This document shows, one piece after another, positions 12,110 through 20,686 of a stretch of DNA of 58,427 bases. Origin of the DNA: Candidatus Aminicenantes bacterium UBA4085 (GTDB lineage: Bacteria > Acidobacteriota > Aminicenantia > Aminicenantales > UBA4085); assembly GCA_002383325.1 (NCBI GenBank), contig DFYJ01000005.1, positions 12,806-71,232 of the forward strand, given 5' to 3'. Both the position numbers and the translations under genes were made by a program. Positions within the stretch are counted from its first letter, which is position 1; every line of letters begins with the position of its first letter. The notes under the pieces were generated by a model. The model was given only the letters and a program-made list of their open reading frames with translations, searched no databases and had not been told where the DNA came from.

Positions 12110-14245
12110 TCAGCGAGGCAGGTAGTATTGAGTGGCGTATTCCTGAACCATGCGCCGGGTGTCGTAGCAGGGCACGAGGGTGGATGCGGCCCGGCGGATC
12201 ATGCCCAGCCAGCGGCGCGGCAGCCCCGAGGCGTCCCGCTCGTAGAAGGCCGGCACAACCTTCTCGGATAGGACCTTAAAGAGGTTCTCGGCATCGATCC
12301 TATCCTGTTCCTCGATGTTGTCCGGGTGGGAGTCCGGACCGATGGCAAAGCCGTTCGTTCCGTCGAAAGCCTCCCGCCACCAGCCGTCCAGAATGCTCAG
12401 GTTGAGGCAGCCGTGCACGCCGCATTTCTGGCCCGAAGTGCCGGACGCCTCCAGCGGACGCCGCGGATTGTTGAGCCACACATCGCAGCCCGAGACCATA
12501 CGGCGGGCCACCTGGACGTCGAAGTCCTCGAGGAAGATCAGCGAGCCCTTGAGCGCCGTGTGCTCGCTGAGGTGGATGATGTGCTGGATCAGGCGCTTGC
12601 CCTCGTCGTCACGCGGGTGGGCTTTGCCGGCGAAGACGAACTGGACCGGCCTCTGAGCGTCCTTGGCCAAGGCCACGATGGCGTCGAAATGGCGGAAGAT
12701 CAGGGAAGCCCGCTTGTAAGTAGCGAAGCGGCGGGCGAATCCTACGGTCAGGGCATCCGGGCTGAACAGGGTTTCGGAGACCATGAAATCCCTGGGGTTG
12801 AGGCCGCGGCCCTGGAGGAGCGTGCGCTTGCGGCAGAACTCGATCAGCTTGCGCCGCAGCTCGTAGCGGAAGGCCCACAGCTCCTCGTCCGAGACGAAGG
12901 CCGGGTCCTCCACCCGGGCCCAGAAGGCCGGGTCCTCCACCCGGGCCGCCCAGTCCCCGCCGGCCCGGCGCGACCAGAAGCGGTAGGTCGTCCCGTTCAG
13001 CCAAGAGGCCGCATGGACTCCGTTGGTGATATGGCCGATCGGCACATCGGCCTCGGCCCGGTCCGGCCATAAGCCTTTCCACATGGCCCGGCTGACCCGG
13101 CCGTGAAGCTCCGAGACTCCGTTGGCCGCCCGCGAGCCCTTGAGGGCCAGGACGGTCATGCAGAAGGGCTCCCTGCCTTCCTCGGGGCGGACGCGCCCGA
13201 GGCCCAGGATCCGCTCTCGGCCGCCGGGGATCGATTTGATGAACCGCGAAGCCGCATATTCCAGGAGATCGGGACTGAAGCGGTCATGGCCGGCTTCGAC
13301 CGGCGTATGGGTGGTGAAGACACACTCCGCGCGCACGGCTTCCCAAGCCGTGTCGAAGGGAAGGCCGGAGGCCGTCTTTTCACGCAGGAGCTCCAGGGTC
13401 AGAAAGGCGGCGTGGCCTTCGTTCATATGGAAGACCGACGGGTCGATGCCCAGGGCCCGCAGCAGCCGCAGACCGCCGATCCCGAGCAGGAGCTCCTGCA
13501 TGATCCGGATGGTATTGTCCCCGCCGTAGAGGCGCCGGGTCAGGTCGCGGTAGAGAGGCTCGTTCTCGGGCAAGTCCGTGTCGAGCAGGTAGACGCTGAT
13601 GCGGCCCACGGCGGCCCGCCAGGCCCGAAAGCAGACCTTGGCCTCAGCGATGGGCAGGTGGCAGATCACCGGCTCGCCCTGCTCATCCAGCACCGCTTCC
13701 AACGGAAGATGGCGGGGCAGGAGCGGGGTGTAGGTCTCGACCTGCCAATTCACGGGATCGACCGTCTGGGTAAAGTAACCCTCCCGGTAGAAAAGGCCCA
13801 CGCCGACAAAGCCCAGCCCCAGGTCGCTGGCCGACTTGGCGTGGTCGGCGGACAGGATTCCCAGCCCTCCCGCCCCGATCGGCAGGGATTCGTGGAAGCC
13901 GAACTCGGCGCTGAAGTAGGCCACCGGACGCTCCAGGAGCTCGGGCGCATTGGCCCGGCCCCAGGTCTTCTCGCTCTTGAGATAGGCCTCGAACTCGGCC
14001 AGGACGGCCCGGACCTTGGCGGCGAAGACCGGATCGAGCAGGCGGACGCGAAGCTCCGCGGCCGAAACCTCGTGCAGCACGGCGACAGGGTTGTGGCGGA
14101 GGTTTTCCCAGCACCTCGACGAGAGCTCCTTGAAGAGGGCCTGGGCCGGGGGGTTCCAGGACCACCACAGGTTGCGGGCCAGCCGGTTCAACCCGGCCGC
14201 CAGGGCCGGGATCTGCGCATTTCCGTTCACGGGCGTCACGTCCAC
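12110..14245 (-). CDS. glgP: Alpha-glucan (glycogen/maltodextrin) phosphorylase, GT35
   Basis: A 711-residue cytoplasmic phosphorylase that releases glucose 1-phosphate from alpha-1,4-glucans using PLP. The N-terminal NLWWSWNPPAQ belongs to the DUF3417 region of the short bacterial/archaeal alpha-glucan phosphorylase type. Active-site segments are clear: EFGFHESLPIGAGGLGILSADH, FHMNEGHAAF, FTTHTPVEAGHD and the PLP-binding region GTSGQKCGVHG with K607. The family usually has GTSGMKA here; the lysine is kept. The start is GTG 14245, as no in-frame ATG is near and the protein then begins just before the conserved LARNLWWSWNP. It appears to be transcribed alone from the promoter at 14284-14312. 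Confidence 0.93.
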   Translation of the reverse strand: MDVTPVNGNAQIPALAAGLNRLARNLWWSWNPPAQALFKELSSRCWENLRHNPVAVLHEVSAAELRVRLLDPVFAAKVRAVLAEFEAYLKSEKTWGRANAPELLERPVAYFSAEFGFHESLPIGAGGLGILSADHAKSASDLGLGFVGVGLFYREGYFTQTVDPVNWQVETYTPLLPRHLPLEAVLDEQGEPVICHLPIAEAKVCFRAWRAAVGRISVYLLDTDLPENEPLYRDLTRRLYGGDNTIRIMQELLLGIGGLRLLRALGIDPSVFHMNEGHAAFLTLELLREKTASGLPFDTAWEAVRAECVFTTHTPVEAGHDRFSPDLLEYAASRFIKSIPGGRERILGLGRVRPEEGREPFCMTVLALKGSRAANGVSELHGRVSRAMWKGLWPDRAEADVPIGHITNGVHAASWLNGTTYRFWSRRAGGDWAARVEDPAFWARVEDPAFVSDEELWAFRYELRRKLIEFCRKRTLLQGRGLNPRDFMVSETLFSPDALTVGFARRFATYKRASLIFRHFDAIVALAKDAQRPVQFVFAGKAHPRDDEGKRLIQHIIHLSEHTALKGSLIFLEDFDVQVARRMVSGCDVWLNNPRRPLEASGTSGQKCGVHGCLNLSILDGWWREAFDGTNGFAIGPDSHPDNIEEQDRIDAENLFKVLSEKVVPAFYERDASGLPRRWLGMIRRAASTLVPCYDTRRMVQEYATQYYLPR

Positions 14246-14572
14246 CTCATTCCCCGCGGGCCGGGCCGCGGATAATCCCGGCCATAATAGCCTTATCGCC
14301 GACCTCGATCAATACGATTTTACTCCCATCTCCGGGGAATGGTGAGGCAGCCCGGTGTTCAGCTGACGGCGAAACCGCCCTGGCGGGAACCGTTGAAGCG
14401 ACGTCCCGGCTGGGGCGCCGAGTGGAGAGGCGGGAAAAAGGGCGTGAAAACTCCATGCCGCAGGGACAAAGGCCGGGTCGAAGGCCCCGAAGATGGGAGG
14501 GAATTATTTACATGGCGCCGAGCAACATTTTGAGTATGATGACCGTATTTATCGGCAGGAGTCGTATACCGC
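14246..14572. other. Intergenic region between divergent glgP and DUF5916 genes
   Basis: This 327-base stretch holds the minus-strand promoter of the phosphorylase gene (14284-14312) and, just before 14573, an AGGAG ribosome binding site (14557-14561). I see no credible gene and no clear plus-strand promoter; TATGAT at 14535-14540 lacks a well-placed -35. Confidence 0.5.
14284..14312 (-). promoter_or_regulatory. Promoter of the alpha-glucan phosphorylase gene
   Basis: On the minus strand TTGATC (14312-14307), 17 bases and TATTAT (14289-14284). Transcription would start near 14277, giving a leader of about 30 bases. Confidence 0.55.
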
Positions 14573-16774
14573 ATGAGACACCCGCTTCCAGTCGCCGCCA
14601 CCCTCCTGCTGGCCCTCTCCCCCGCTCTCCCCTCCCTGATGGAGGCGGCTGTGAAGCCGGCGGGAGCTGTCGCGCCCGAGCGGGTCCTGCTCAAGCCGCT
14701 CAAGACCGATAAGCCCCCGGTCATCGACGCCCGCCTGGACGACCCGGTCTGGGCCGCCGCGCCGTCGGTCACCGATTTCGAGACTTTCATCCCCGAGTTC
14801 GGCAAGAAACAGCCCGAGAAGACCATCGCCTATTTCGCCTACGACCGGGAGAACCTCTACTTCGCCTTTCGCTGCTTCGACGGCCAGCCCGACAAGATCA
14901 AGGCCGCCGTCTCCCGCCGCGACGACGTCTTCAGCGACGACTTCGTCTGCATCAATTTGGACTCTTTCAACGATCAACAGTCGCTGTACGCCTTCTACGT
15001 CAATCCTCTGGGCATTCAGGGCGACAGCCGCTACGCCAGCAACAAGGAAGATTTCAGCGTCGACATGGTCTGGTGGAGCGCCGGCCGCATCGACGAACAA
15101 GGCTACACGGTCGAGATCGGCATTCCCCTCAAGAGCATCCGCTTCGCCCAGGGGGAGCGGACCGAAATGTCGATCTTCTTCGAACGGACGATCAACCGCC
15201 GCCAGGAGCACGGCTCCTACCCCCCTCTCGATCCCAAGCGGGGCTACGCCTTTCTGCCGCAGATGGCGCCCATGGAGTTCTTCGGCCTCAAGCGCTACAT
15301 CCTGCTGGAGGTTCTGCCGGCCTTCACCTACGGCCGGGGCTATGTCCATGACGCGGGCGCTCTGCAGAAGAGCCAGGACTCCGGGGAGCTCAGCCTGACC
15401 GGCAAGCTGGGCCTCACCCCCAGCCTGGTCCTGGACGCCGCGATCAATCCCGACTTCAGCCAGGTCGAGGCCGACGCCGGGCAGGTCGACGCCAACCTCC
15501 GCTATGGCCTCTTCTACGCCGAGAAGCGCCCCTTCTTCCTGGAGGGCAGCGAGGCCTTCAACGTCGGAGCCGTGCTGACCAGCCCTCTGCAAGCGGTTGT
15601 CTATACCCGGACCATCGTCGATCCCAAGGCCGGATTCAAGCTCAGCGGCAAGATCGGCCGCAACGATACCATCGCCTCGATCTTCGCCGTTGACGCCTCG
15701 CCCTCCTCGAGCACGGGCGACGCGGACGCCCCTGACGCCCGGTTCGCCATCCTCCGCTATCGCCGGACGACCAGCCAGGACGGGTACCTGGGGCTCTTCT
15801 TCACCGAAAGGAGCCAGGACGGCCGGACCAACCGGGTGGCCGGACCCGACGGCCAGATCCGGTTGAGCCAGGCCTCCATGCTCAGCTTCCACGCTTTGGG
15901 CTCGTTCACCCGGCCCGAAGAGGCAGCCGGCTGGAGCAAGGGCCGGGCGATCAGCCTCGAGTACGCCTACGACTCCAGCAAGCTGGGCCTGGACGCCTCT
16001 TTCCACGACATGTCATCGGGATTCGAGGCTGAAACCGGCTACCTGACCCGGACCGGGCTGACCAGCTTCGTGACCAACGTCATGCCCCGCTTCTACACCA
16101 AGTCGCCCTGGTTCCGGCGGATCTCCCCGGTGGCCAGCCTGATCGTGCTGCGCGACCACGACAGCGGGCTGACCGAGACCCAAGCCGGCCTCGGCTTCAC
16201 GCTCGTCCTCAAGGGCAACTCCACCCTGACCGGCATCTGGGTCAAGGCGAACGAGATCTTCCTCGGCCGCCGCTTCGACACCAGCGGATTCACTCTGAGC
16301 GGCCGCTCCCAGCTGACCAAGAGGATCAGGATCCAAGGCAACATCCGGACGGGCCAGGCCATCCGCTATGTGGCCGATCCCTTCCAGGGATACGGCACCC
16401 GAGCCACTTTGACCGGCATCTGCCAGCCGACCGAGAACCTCAACCTGACTCTGGCCTGGTCCTACTCCGATCTGTTCCATGATGCGACCAGAGAGAAGGT
16501 CTACGACTACAACATCTACCGGGCCCGCCTGACCTATCAAGTCAACAAGTATCTCTTCTTCCGGGCCATCGTCGAGTCGAACACTTACAAGAAGACCTTG
16601 CTGACCGACTTCCTGGCCTCCTTCACTTACATACCCGGCACGGTCATCCACCTCGGCTACGGCTCGTTCTACGAGAGGCTGGAGTGGATGGAGGGCGAGT
16701 ACCGCGAGGCGGACCGGTTCCTGGAGACGAAGCGGGGATTCTTCTTTAAGGCCTCGTATCTCTGGCGCCTCTGA
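14573..16774 (+). CDS. DUF5916 outer-membrane barrel protein with N-terminal CBM9-like domain
   Basis: A 733-residue exported protein. A Sec signal peptide (about 1-25) is followed by a CBM9-like beta-sandwich (about residues 35-210), marked by PPVIDARLDDPVWAAAP and the Asp-rich DDVFSDDFVCINLDSF. The rest is the DUF5916 region, rich in alternating aromatic strands (for example ANLRYGLFYAEKRPFFLEGSEAFN) and ending in ASYLWRL with a terminal hydrophobic strand, as expected of an outer-membrane beta-barrel. The family is common in Bacteroidota, Gemmatimonadota, Acidobacteriota and Aminicenantes; its function is not established, though carbohydrate binding or uptake is likely. ATG 14573 follows AGGAG. 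It stands alone. Confidence 0.85.
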   Translation: MRHPLPVAATLLLALSPALPSLMEAAVKPAGAVAPERVLLKPLKTDKPPVIDARLDDPVWAAAPSVTDFETFIPEFGKKQPEKTIAYFAYDRENLYFAFRCFDGQPDKIKAAVSRRDDVFSDDFVCINLDSFNDQQSLYAFYVNPLGIQGDSRYASNKEDFSVDMVWWSAGRIDEQGYTVEIGIPLKSIRFAQGERTEMSIFFERTINRRQEHGSYPPLDPKRGYAFLPQMAPMEFFGLKRYILLEVLPAFTYGRGYVHDAGALQKSQDSGELSLTGKLGLTPSLVLDAAINPDFSQVEADAGQVDANLRYGLFYAEKRPFFLEGSEAFNVGAVLTSPLQAVVYTRTIVDPKAGFKLSGKIGRNDTIASIFAVDASPSSSTGDADAPDARFAILRYRRTTSQDGYLGLFFTERSQDGRTNRVAGPDGQIRLSQASMLSFHALGSFTRPEEAAGWSKGRAISLEYAYDSSKLGLDASFHDMSSGFEAETGYLTRTGLTSFVTNVMPRFYTKSPWFRRISPVASLIVLRDHDSGLTETQAGLGFTLVLKGNSTLTGIWVKANEIFLGRRFDTSGFTLSGRSQLTKRIRIQGNIRTGQAIRYVADPFQGYGTRATLTGICQPTENLNLTLAWSYSDLFHDATREKVYDYNIYRARLTYQVNKYLFFRAIVESNTYKKTLLTDFLASFTYIPGTVIHLGYGSFYERLEWMEGEYREADRFLETKRGFFFKASYLWRL

Positions 16775-16780
16775 CGGCAT

Positions 16781-16808
16781 TTGTCTCTCGGCGGGCGGTT
16801 GTGATAGT
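16781..16808 (+). promoter_or_regulatory. Promoter of the exported Gfo/Idh operon
   Basis: TTGTCT (16781-16786), 16 bases and GATAGT (16803-16808). The last bases of the spacer give TGT ahead of the -10 (extended form). Confidence 0.4.
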
Positions 16809-16846
16809 TTGAACCCGATCATTTCACCCCCTATCGGGAGCATGAC

Positions 16847-18211
16847 ATGCCCAAGCTATCCTGCCTTTCCCGCCGCAGGTTCATCCAGGCCGCGGCCCTG
16901 ACCGCTCCAGCCCTGATCGCCCGTCCCCTGCGGGCCCTCCAGCCCGCTACGGGGCCGGCGATCGTCCCCTCCCGAGTCGTCTCGAGGCGCTTCCGCCCCG
17001 GCGATACCCTGGCCTTCGGCTGCATCGGCGTCGGCCGACAGGGGTCGGGCGACATGAAGGAGCTCATCTACCGCGGCCTGGAGGCCGGAGCACGGGTCGT
17101 GGCGGTCTGCGATGTCGACGCCCATCGGCGGGACAACGCCCAGTGGGAGGCGGAGAGAATCTACGCCGCCGAGCTCAAACAGGCCAGCTATGAAGGCATC
17201 GCCGTCTACGCCGACTTCCTCGAGCTGCTGGCCAGGCCCGACATCGACGGCGTCCTGATCGTCACGCCCGATCACTGGCACGCCTGTCACGCCGCAGCCG
17301 CGGCCGCGGCCGGAAAAGACATTTACCTCGAGAAGCCGATGACCTACACCATCGCCGAGGGCCGCAAGCTGGTGGAGGCCGTGCGCAGGCACGAGCGCAT
17401 CCTGCAAGTCGGCTCCCAGCAGCGATCCTCGGTCTACTTCCGGATCGCCGCGGAGGCCGTCCGCAACGGCCGCATCGGCAAGCTCCATACGATCCAAGTT
17501 CTCCTGCCGACCGACCAGGGGACGGGCGACCCCAAGACCGGGCCCGTGCCGCGATTCCTGGACTACAACGCCTGGCAGGGGCCCGCGGCGGAGATGCCCT
17601 ACGCCGTCGACCGGGTCCACCCGGTCGGGAGCCTGGATCGGCCGGGCTGGCTGCAGATCGAGCGCTACAGCCGGGGCATGATCACCGGCTGGGGCTCGCA
17701 CATGATCGACAGCGCCCAGTGGGGCCATGGCACCGATGAGACCGGGCCGGTCGAGATCGAAGCCAAGGGCGAGTTCCCCGACCGCGGCCTGTTCGACGTC
17801 CACACCGGCTTCAAGGGCGAAGCGGTCTTCGCCGACGGGGTCAGGATGATCATGGAAAGCGGCGAGGCCGGCGTCCGTTTCGAAGGCGACGCGGGCTGGG
17901 TCTACGCCGACCGCGGCAAGGTCCAGGCCTCCGACCCGGAGATCCTCAAGGCCAAGGTCGGGGCGGACGGGGTCAAGCTCCCGGTCAGCGGCAACCACAT
18001 GAAGAACTTCCTGGAAGCCGTGCGGACGCGGCGGGATCCCATCGCCCCGGTCGAAGTCGGGCACCGTTCCAACACCATCTGCGTTCTGACCCACATCGCC
18101 ATGAAGCTGGGACGCCGCCTGCACTGGGATCCGTCGGCGGAGAGGTTCATCGGCGACGCCGAGGCCGACGGCTGGCTCGACGTGCCGCACCGCGCCCCCT
18201 GGACGCTCTGA
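16847..18211 (+). CDS. Tat-exported Gfo/Idh/MocA-family oxidoreductase
   Basis: The 454-residue protein begins with a twin-arginine signal (SRRRFIQAAALTAPALIA), so it is folded with NAD(P) and exported. The Rossmann loop is GCIGVGRQGSG near residue 58, and the sugar-dehydrogenase EKP motif is YLEKPMTYT near residue 162. The C-terminal half (residues 190-454) is the alpha/beta domain that binds the substrate, with GSHMIDSAQWG as a candidate active-site segment. Exported Gfo/Idh proteins of this type act on sugars or sugar derivatives and commonly neighbour DUF6807 (PmoA-family) proteins, as here: the next gene begins 11 bases after the stop. The substrate is unknown. Confidence 0.9.
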   Translation: MPKLSCLSRRRFIQAAALTAPALIARPLRALQPATGPAIVPSRVVSRRFRPGDTLAFGCIGVGRQGSGDMKELIYRGLEAGARVVAVCDVDAHRRDNAQWEAERIYAAELKQASYEGIAVYADFLELLARPDIDGVLIVTPDHWHACHAAAAAAAGKDIYLEKPMTYTIAEGRKLVEAVRRHERILQVGSQQRSSVYFRIAAEAVRNGRIGKLHTIQVLLPTDQGTGDPKTGPVPRFLDYNAWQGPAAEMPYAVDRVHPVGSLDRPGWLQIERYSRGMITGWGSHMIDSAQWGHGTDETGPVEIEAKGEFPDRGLFDVHTGFKGEAVFADGVRMIMESGEAGVRFEGDAGWVYADRGKVQASDPEILKAKVGADGVKLPVSGNHMKNFLEAVRTRRDPIAPVEVGHRSNTICVLTHIAMKLGRRLHWDPSAERFIGDAEADGWLDVPHRAPWTL

Positions 18212-18222
18212 GGCCGCCCGCC

Positions 18223-19296
18223 ATGCGCCGGCGACTGCTCGCTGTCATCGCCGCCTTGGCTCTGTCCGGGCTTCCCGGCCCGGCTGAACCGTCGGAAGCC
18301 GGTCCTTCATCCTTCCTCTCCAGGTCCGGGATGCCCCTGGCATCATCCACCGCCGCGGGGGGGGGAACGTCGGCCCTCCGCCCTTCCCCCACGGATCGCA
18401 TCAACCTGGACAACGACGGGAAGGCCGGCCTGCTGCGCGTTTTAATCGGAGGGCGGGAGGCCTTCGTCTACCAGTACGGCGCCGGGCTTGACCTGCCCCA
18501 TTATTGGCCCCTGGCGACGCCGGGCGGGCGAAACCTTCTCGTCCAACAGACGGAGCCCTACCCGCATCACCGGTCCTTTTGGTTCGCCGACACGGTCCGC
18601 CGGCCCGGAGGGCGCGAGGCCAGCTTCTACAACGCCCTGTATTCCGGGGTCGAGCAGCCGACCGATCCCAAAACCTACAAACCGCCGTTCCGCGACCGCA
18701 TCCGGCACGTTCGCTTCACCCGGCTCGAAGCCGCCGGAAGTCGGGCCGAGATCGAGGCCGAGCTTAGCTGGGAGATGGATGGAGGGACGGCGCTTTTGCA
18801 AGAGACGCGCCGGCTCATCGTCCACGCCCTGGGCGGCGGCGAGTATCTCATGGACCTGGAATTCGTCCTGGCCCCGGTCGGCGGTGAGGTCGAGTTCCGC
18901 AGCGACGACGTCCATTACGCCTGGCCTTATCTCCGCCTGCAGACGCGCTGGAGCGGCGAGGGCGGCGGGAAGCTTGTATCGGACAGCGGCGCCGCGGGCC
19001 AAGAGGCGACCAATCTCCAATCAGCCAAGTGGATGGACTATTCCCATACTGTCGAGAGTGAGACGGCCGGCGTGGCCGTCTTTCAACATCCTGACGGCTT
19101 CGATCACCGCTGGCTGACCCGCGAATACGGATGCTTCGGGCCGCGGCGCCCGGACGCCCTCAGCGGCAAGCCCTTCATCCTGGCGCCCGGCATGACCCTT
19201 CGCCAGCGGGTCGGGGTGCTGGTCCACTCCGGAGACGTCAAGGCCGGACGGGTGGCGGAGAGATACAAGAGTTATCTCGACGGCCGGTGGAAGTAA
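18223..19296 (+). CDS. DUF6807 (PmoA-family) exported protein
   Basis: A 357-residue protein with a Sec-type signal peptide (about 1-22). The DUF6807 fold, residues about 60-350, contains conserved histidines in YPHHRSFWFA, and FRSDDVHYAWPYLRLQ and GFDHRWLTREYGCFGPRR further on. The family was named after a supposed methane oxygenase link that has no support in these operons; it is normally found with exported Gfo/Idh oxidoreductases and is thought to act in sugar catabolism. A run of nine G (18357-18365) lies in the spacer between signal peptide and domain. Its TAA shares one base with the ATG of the next gene (TAATG), so translation of the two is coupled. Confidence 0.85.
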   Translation: MRRRLLAVIAALALSGLPGPAEPSEAGPSSFLSRSGMPLASSTAAGGGTSALRPSPTDRINLDNDGKAGLLRVLIGGREAFVYQYGAGLDLPHYWPLATPGGRNLLVQQTEPYPHHRSFWFADTVRRPGGREASFYNALYSGVEQPTDPKTYKPPFRDRIRHVRFTRLEAAGSRAEIEAELSWEMDGGTALLQETRRLIVHALGGGEYLMDLEFVLAPVGGEVEFRSDDVHYAWPYLRLQTRWSGEGGGKLVSDSGAAGQEATNLQSAKWMDYSHTVESETAGVAVFQHPDGFDHRWLTREYGCFGPRRPDALSGKPFILAPGMTLRQRVGVLVHSGDVKAGRVAERYKSYLDGRWK

Positions 19297-20534
19297 TGGA
19301 CCGGCGGGCTTTCCTGAAATCGGGCTTGGTCCTGACCGGGCTGGCGGGAGCGGCGCGATTCGGAAAAACTTCGGGGCCATCCCCCGCCCGCATCGCCAGG
19401 ATCGAGCTCTTTCCCGTCCTCTATCCCGTAGCCGGGTATTTCAAGTTCTTCACCGGGCCCGGCGGCCGCACGGGCCGGCCGGCGGTCATCATCAAGATGA
19501 CGGCGGATGACGGCGCCGTCGGCTGGGGGCAGTCGGTTCCCTTGTCGACTTGGAGCGACGAGACCTGGGAAGGCGCGGTCTCTGCCTTGCGCGTCTATTT
19601 CGCCCCGGCCTTGATCGGGCTGGACGCTGACGACTTCGCGGTTGCCCATGACGCCTTGGATAAGGCCGTGGCGGGCGGCTTTTCGACCGGCTTGCCCATC
19701 ACCCGGGCCGGACTGGATATCGCCCTCCACGATCTGGCCGGGAGACGGCGAGGCATCCCGCTGGCCCGCCTATGGGGCTTGCCCGAAGGCGGCCGCTTGA
19801 CCCTGTCCTGGACGGTCAACGTCAAGGCGGTCGGCGATGCCGAGGCTGTCATCGCAGAGGGCCGCAAGCGCGGCTACGCCCATTTCAACATTAAGGTCGG
19901 CCCCGACCCGGAATTCGATGTCGGCCTGGCCCGGATTGTCCGCAAGGCCGCCCCGCGGGGCTTTCTCTGGGCCGACGCGAACGGCGGCTATGATCCCGAG
20001 ACCGCGCTTCGGGCCGCGCCCCGCCTGGCCGATGCGGGCGTAGACGTCCTGGAGTCTCCCCTTAGACCGAATCGCATCGCAGGCTACCAGGCTCTTAAAA
20101 AGCAGGGCGCCCTGCCCATCCTCATGGACGAGGGCGTGGTCTCCCCCGCCGACCTGGAAGAGTTCATCCGGCTGGGTATGCTCGACGGCATCGCGGCCAA
20201 GCCGGCCCGCTGCGGAGGCCTTGTCTCGGACAAGCGGCAGATCGAGATCTGCCGCGAGCATGGCCTGATGTGGCTGGGCAGCGGCCTGACCGACCCCGAC
20301 ATCTCCCTGGCCGCCTCACTGGCGCTCTACGGCGCGTTCGGGCTGGTCAAGCCGGCCGCCCTGAACGGGCCTCAGTTCCTGGCCGCCGATGTCCTCAAGA
20401 CTCCGCTGCGGATCGAAAACGGCATAGCCCATGTCCCGACGGGGCCGGGACTCGGCATCGACATCGACGAGGACAAGGTCGTCGATCTCATAAAGCGAAG
20501 CGGCGGCGACAAAATAGGGGTACAGTATACGTAA
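19296..20534 (+). CDS. Tat-exported enolase-superfamily (mandelate racemase/muconate lactonising) enzyme
   Basis: The 412-residue protein starts at ATG 19296, overlapping the preceding stop (TAATG), with a twin-arginine-like signal MDRRAFLKSGLVLTG. The capping domain covers about residues 33-150 and the barrel 150-400. The three metal ligands are recognisable: Asp in FLWADANGG (about 227), Glu in VLESPL (about 253) and Asp/Glu in LMDEGV (about 277). The usual KxK of the racemase/MLE group is altered to NIK (FNIKVGPD), so one catalytic lysine may be missing. It probably works as a sugar-acid dehydratase or epimerase on the product of the neighbouring oxidoreductase. Its last residues (KIGVQYT) and stop codon are encoded by the miniature inverted-repeat element at 20512-20686. 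Confidence 0.86.
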   Translation: MDRRAFLKSGLVLTGLAGAARFGKTSGPSPARIARIELFPVLYPVAGYFKFFTGPGGRTGRPAVIIKMTADDGAVGWGQSVPLSTWSDETWEGAVSALRVYFAPALIGLDADDFAVAHDALDKAVAGGFSTGLPITRAGLDIALHDLAGRRRGIPLARLWGLPEGGRLTLSWTVNVKAVGDAEAVIAEGRKRGYAHFNIKVGPDPEFDVGLARIVRKAAPRGFLWADANGGYDPETALRAAPRLADAGVDVLESPLRPNRIAGYQALKKQGALPILMDEGVVSPADLEEFIRLGMLDGIAAKPARCGGLVSDKRQIEICREHGLMWLGSGLTDPDISLAASLALYGAFGLVKPAALNGPQFLAADVLKTPLRIENGIAHVPTGPGLGIDIDEDKVVDLIKRSGGDKIGVQYT

Positions 20535-20686
20535 ATCCCTATTTCTCGAACGGCCCTGTCTCGCGGATACGGCGGATCGGGCGCGCCTTGCTTTTCCGTC
20601 CCTGTTTTGCGCCCGAAATTGGCCTCCTTGTCCTGTGCGGCCCCTCTCTTGAAAAATAGGGAATTACGTATACTGTACCCCTATTT
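20512..20686. mobile_element. Miniature inverted-repeat element (REP/RAYT type), 175 bp
   Basis: The termini 20512-20547 and 20651-20686 are inverted copies, 34 of 36 bases matching. The core AATTACGTATACTGTACCCC (reading toward the right end) matches the edge repeat AGTTATGTATGGTGTCCCCC at 15 of 20 positions, so both belong to one superfamily. Each terminus is itself a short palindrome (AAATAGGG...CCCCTATTT). The interior of about 100 bases has no gene. It lies between convergent genes and supplies the stop codon of each: TAA 20532-20534 for the enolase-like gene and the TAG (20683-20681, minus) of the alpha-2-macroglobulin gene. Confidence 0.75.

Noticed and set aside
12101..12114. GCTGAGTACTCAGC palindrome at the phosphorylase stop as a terminator
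   Set aside because: A 14-bp palindrome without loop or T run; it may be chance or a protein site, but nothing supports termination.
14246..14572. Small open frames in the glgP-DUF5916 gap
   Set aside because: No ribosome binding site, no conserved look, and overlap with the glgP promoter.
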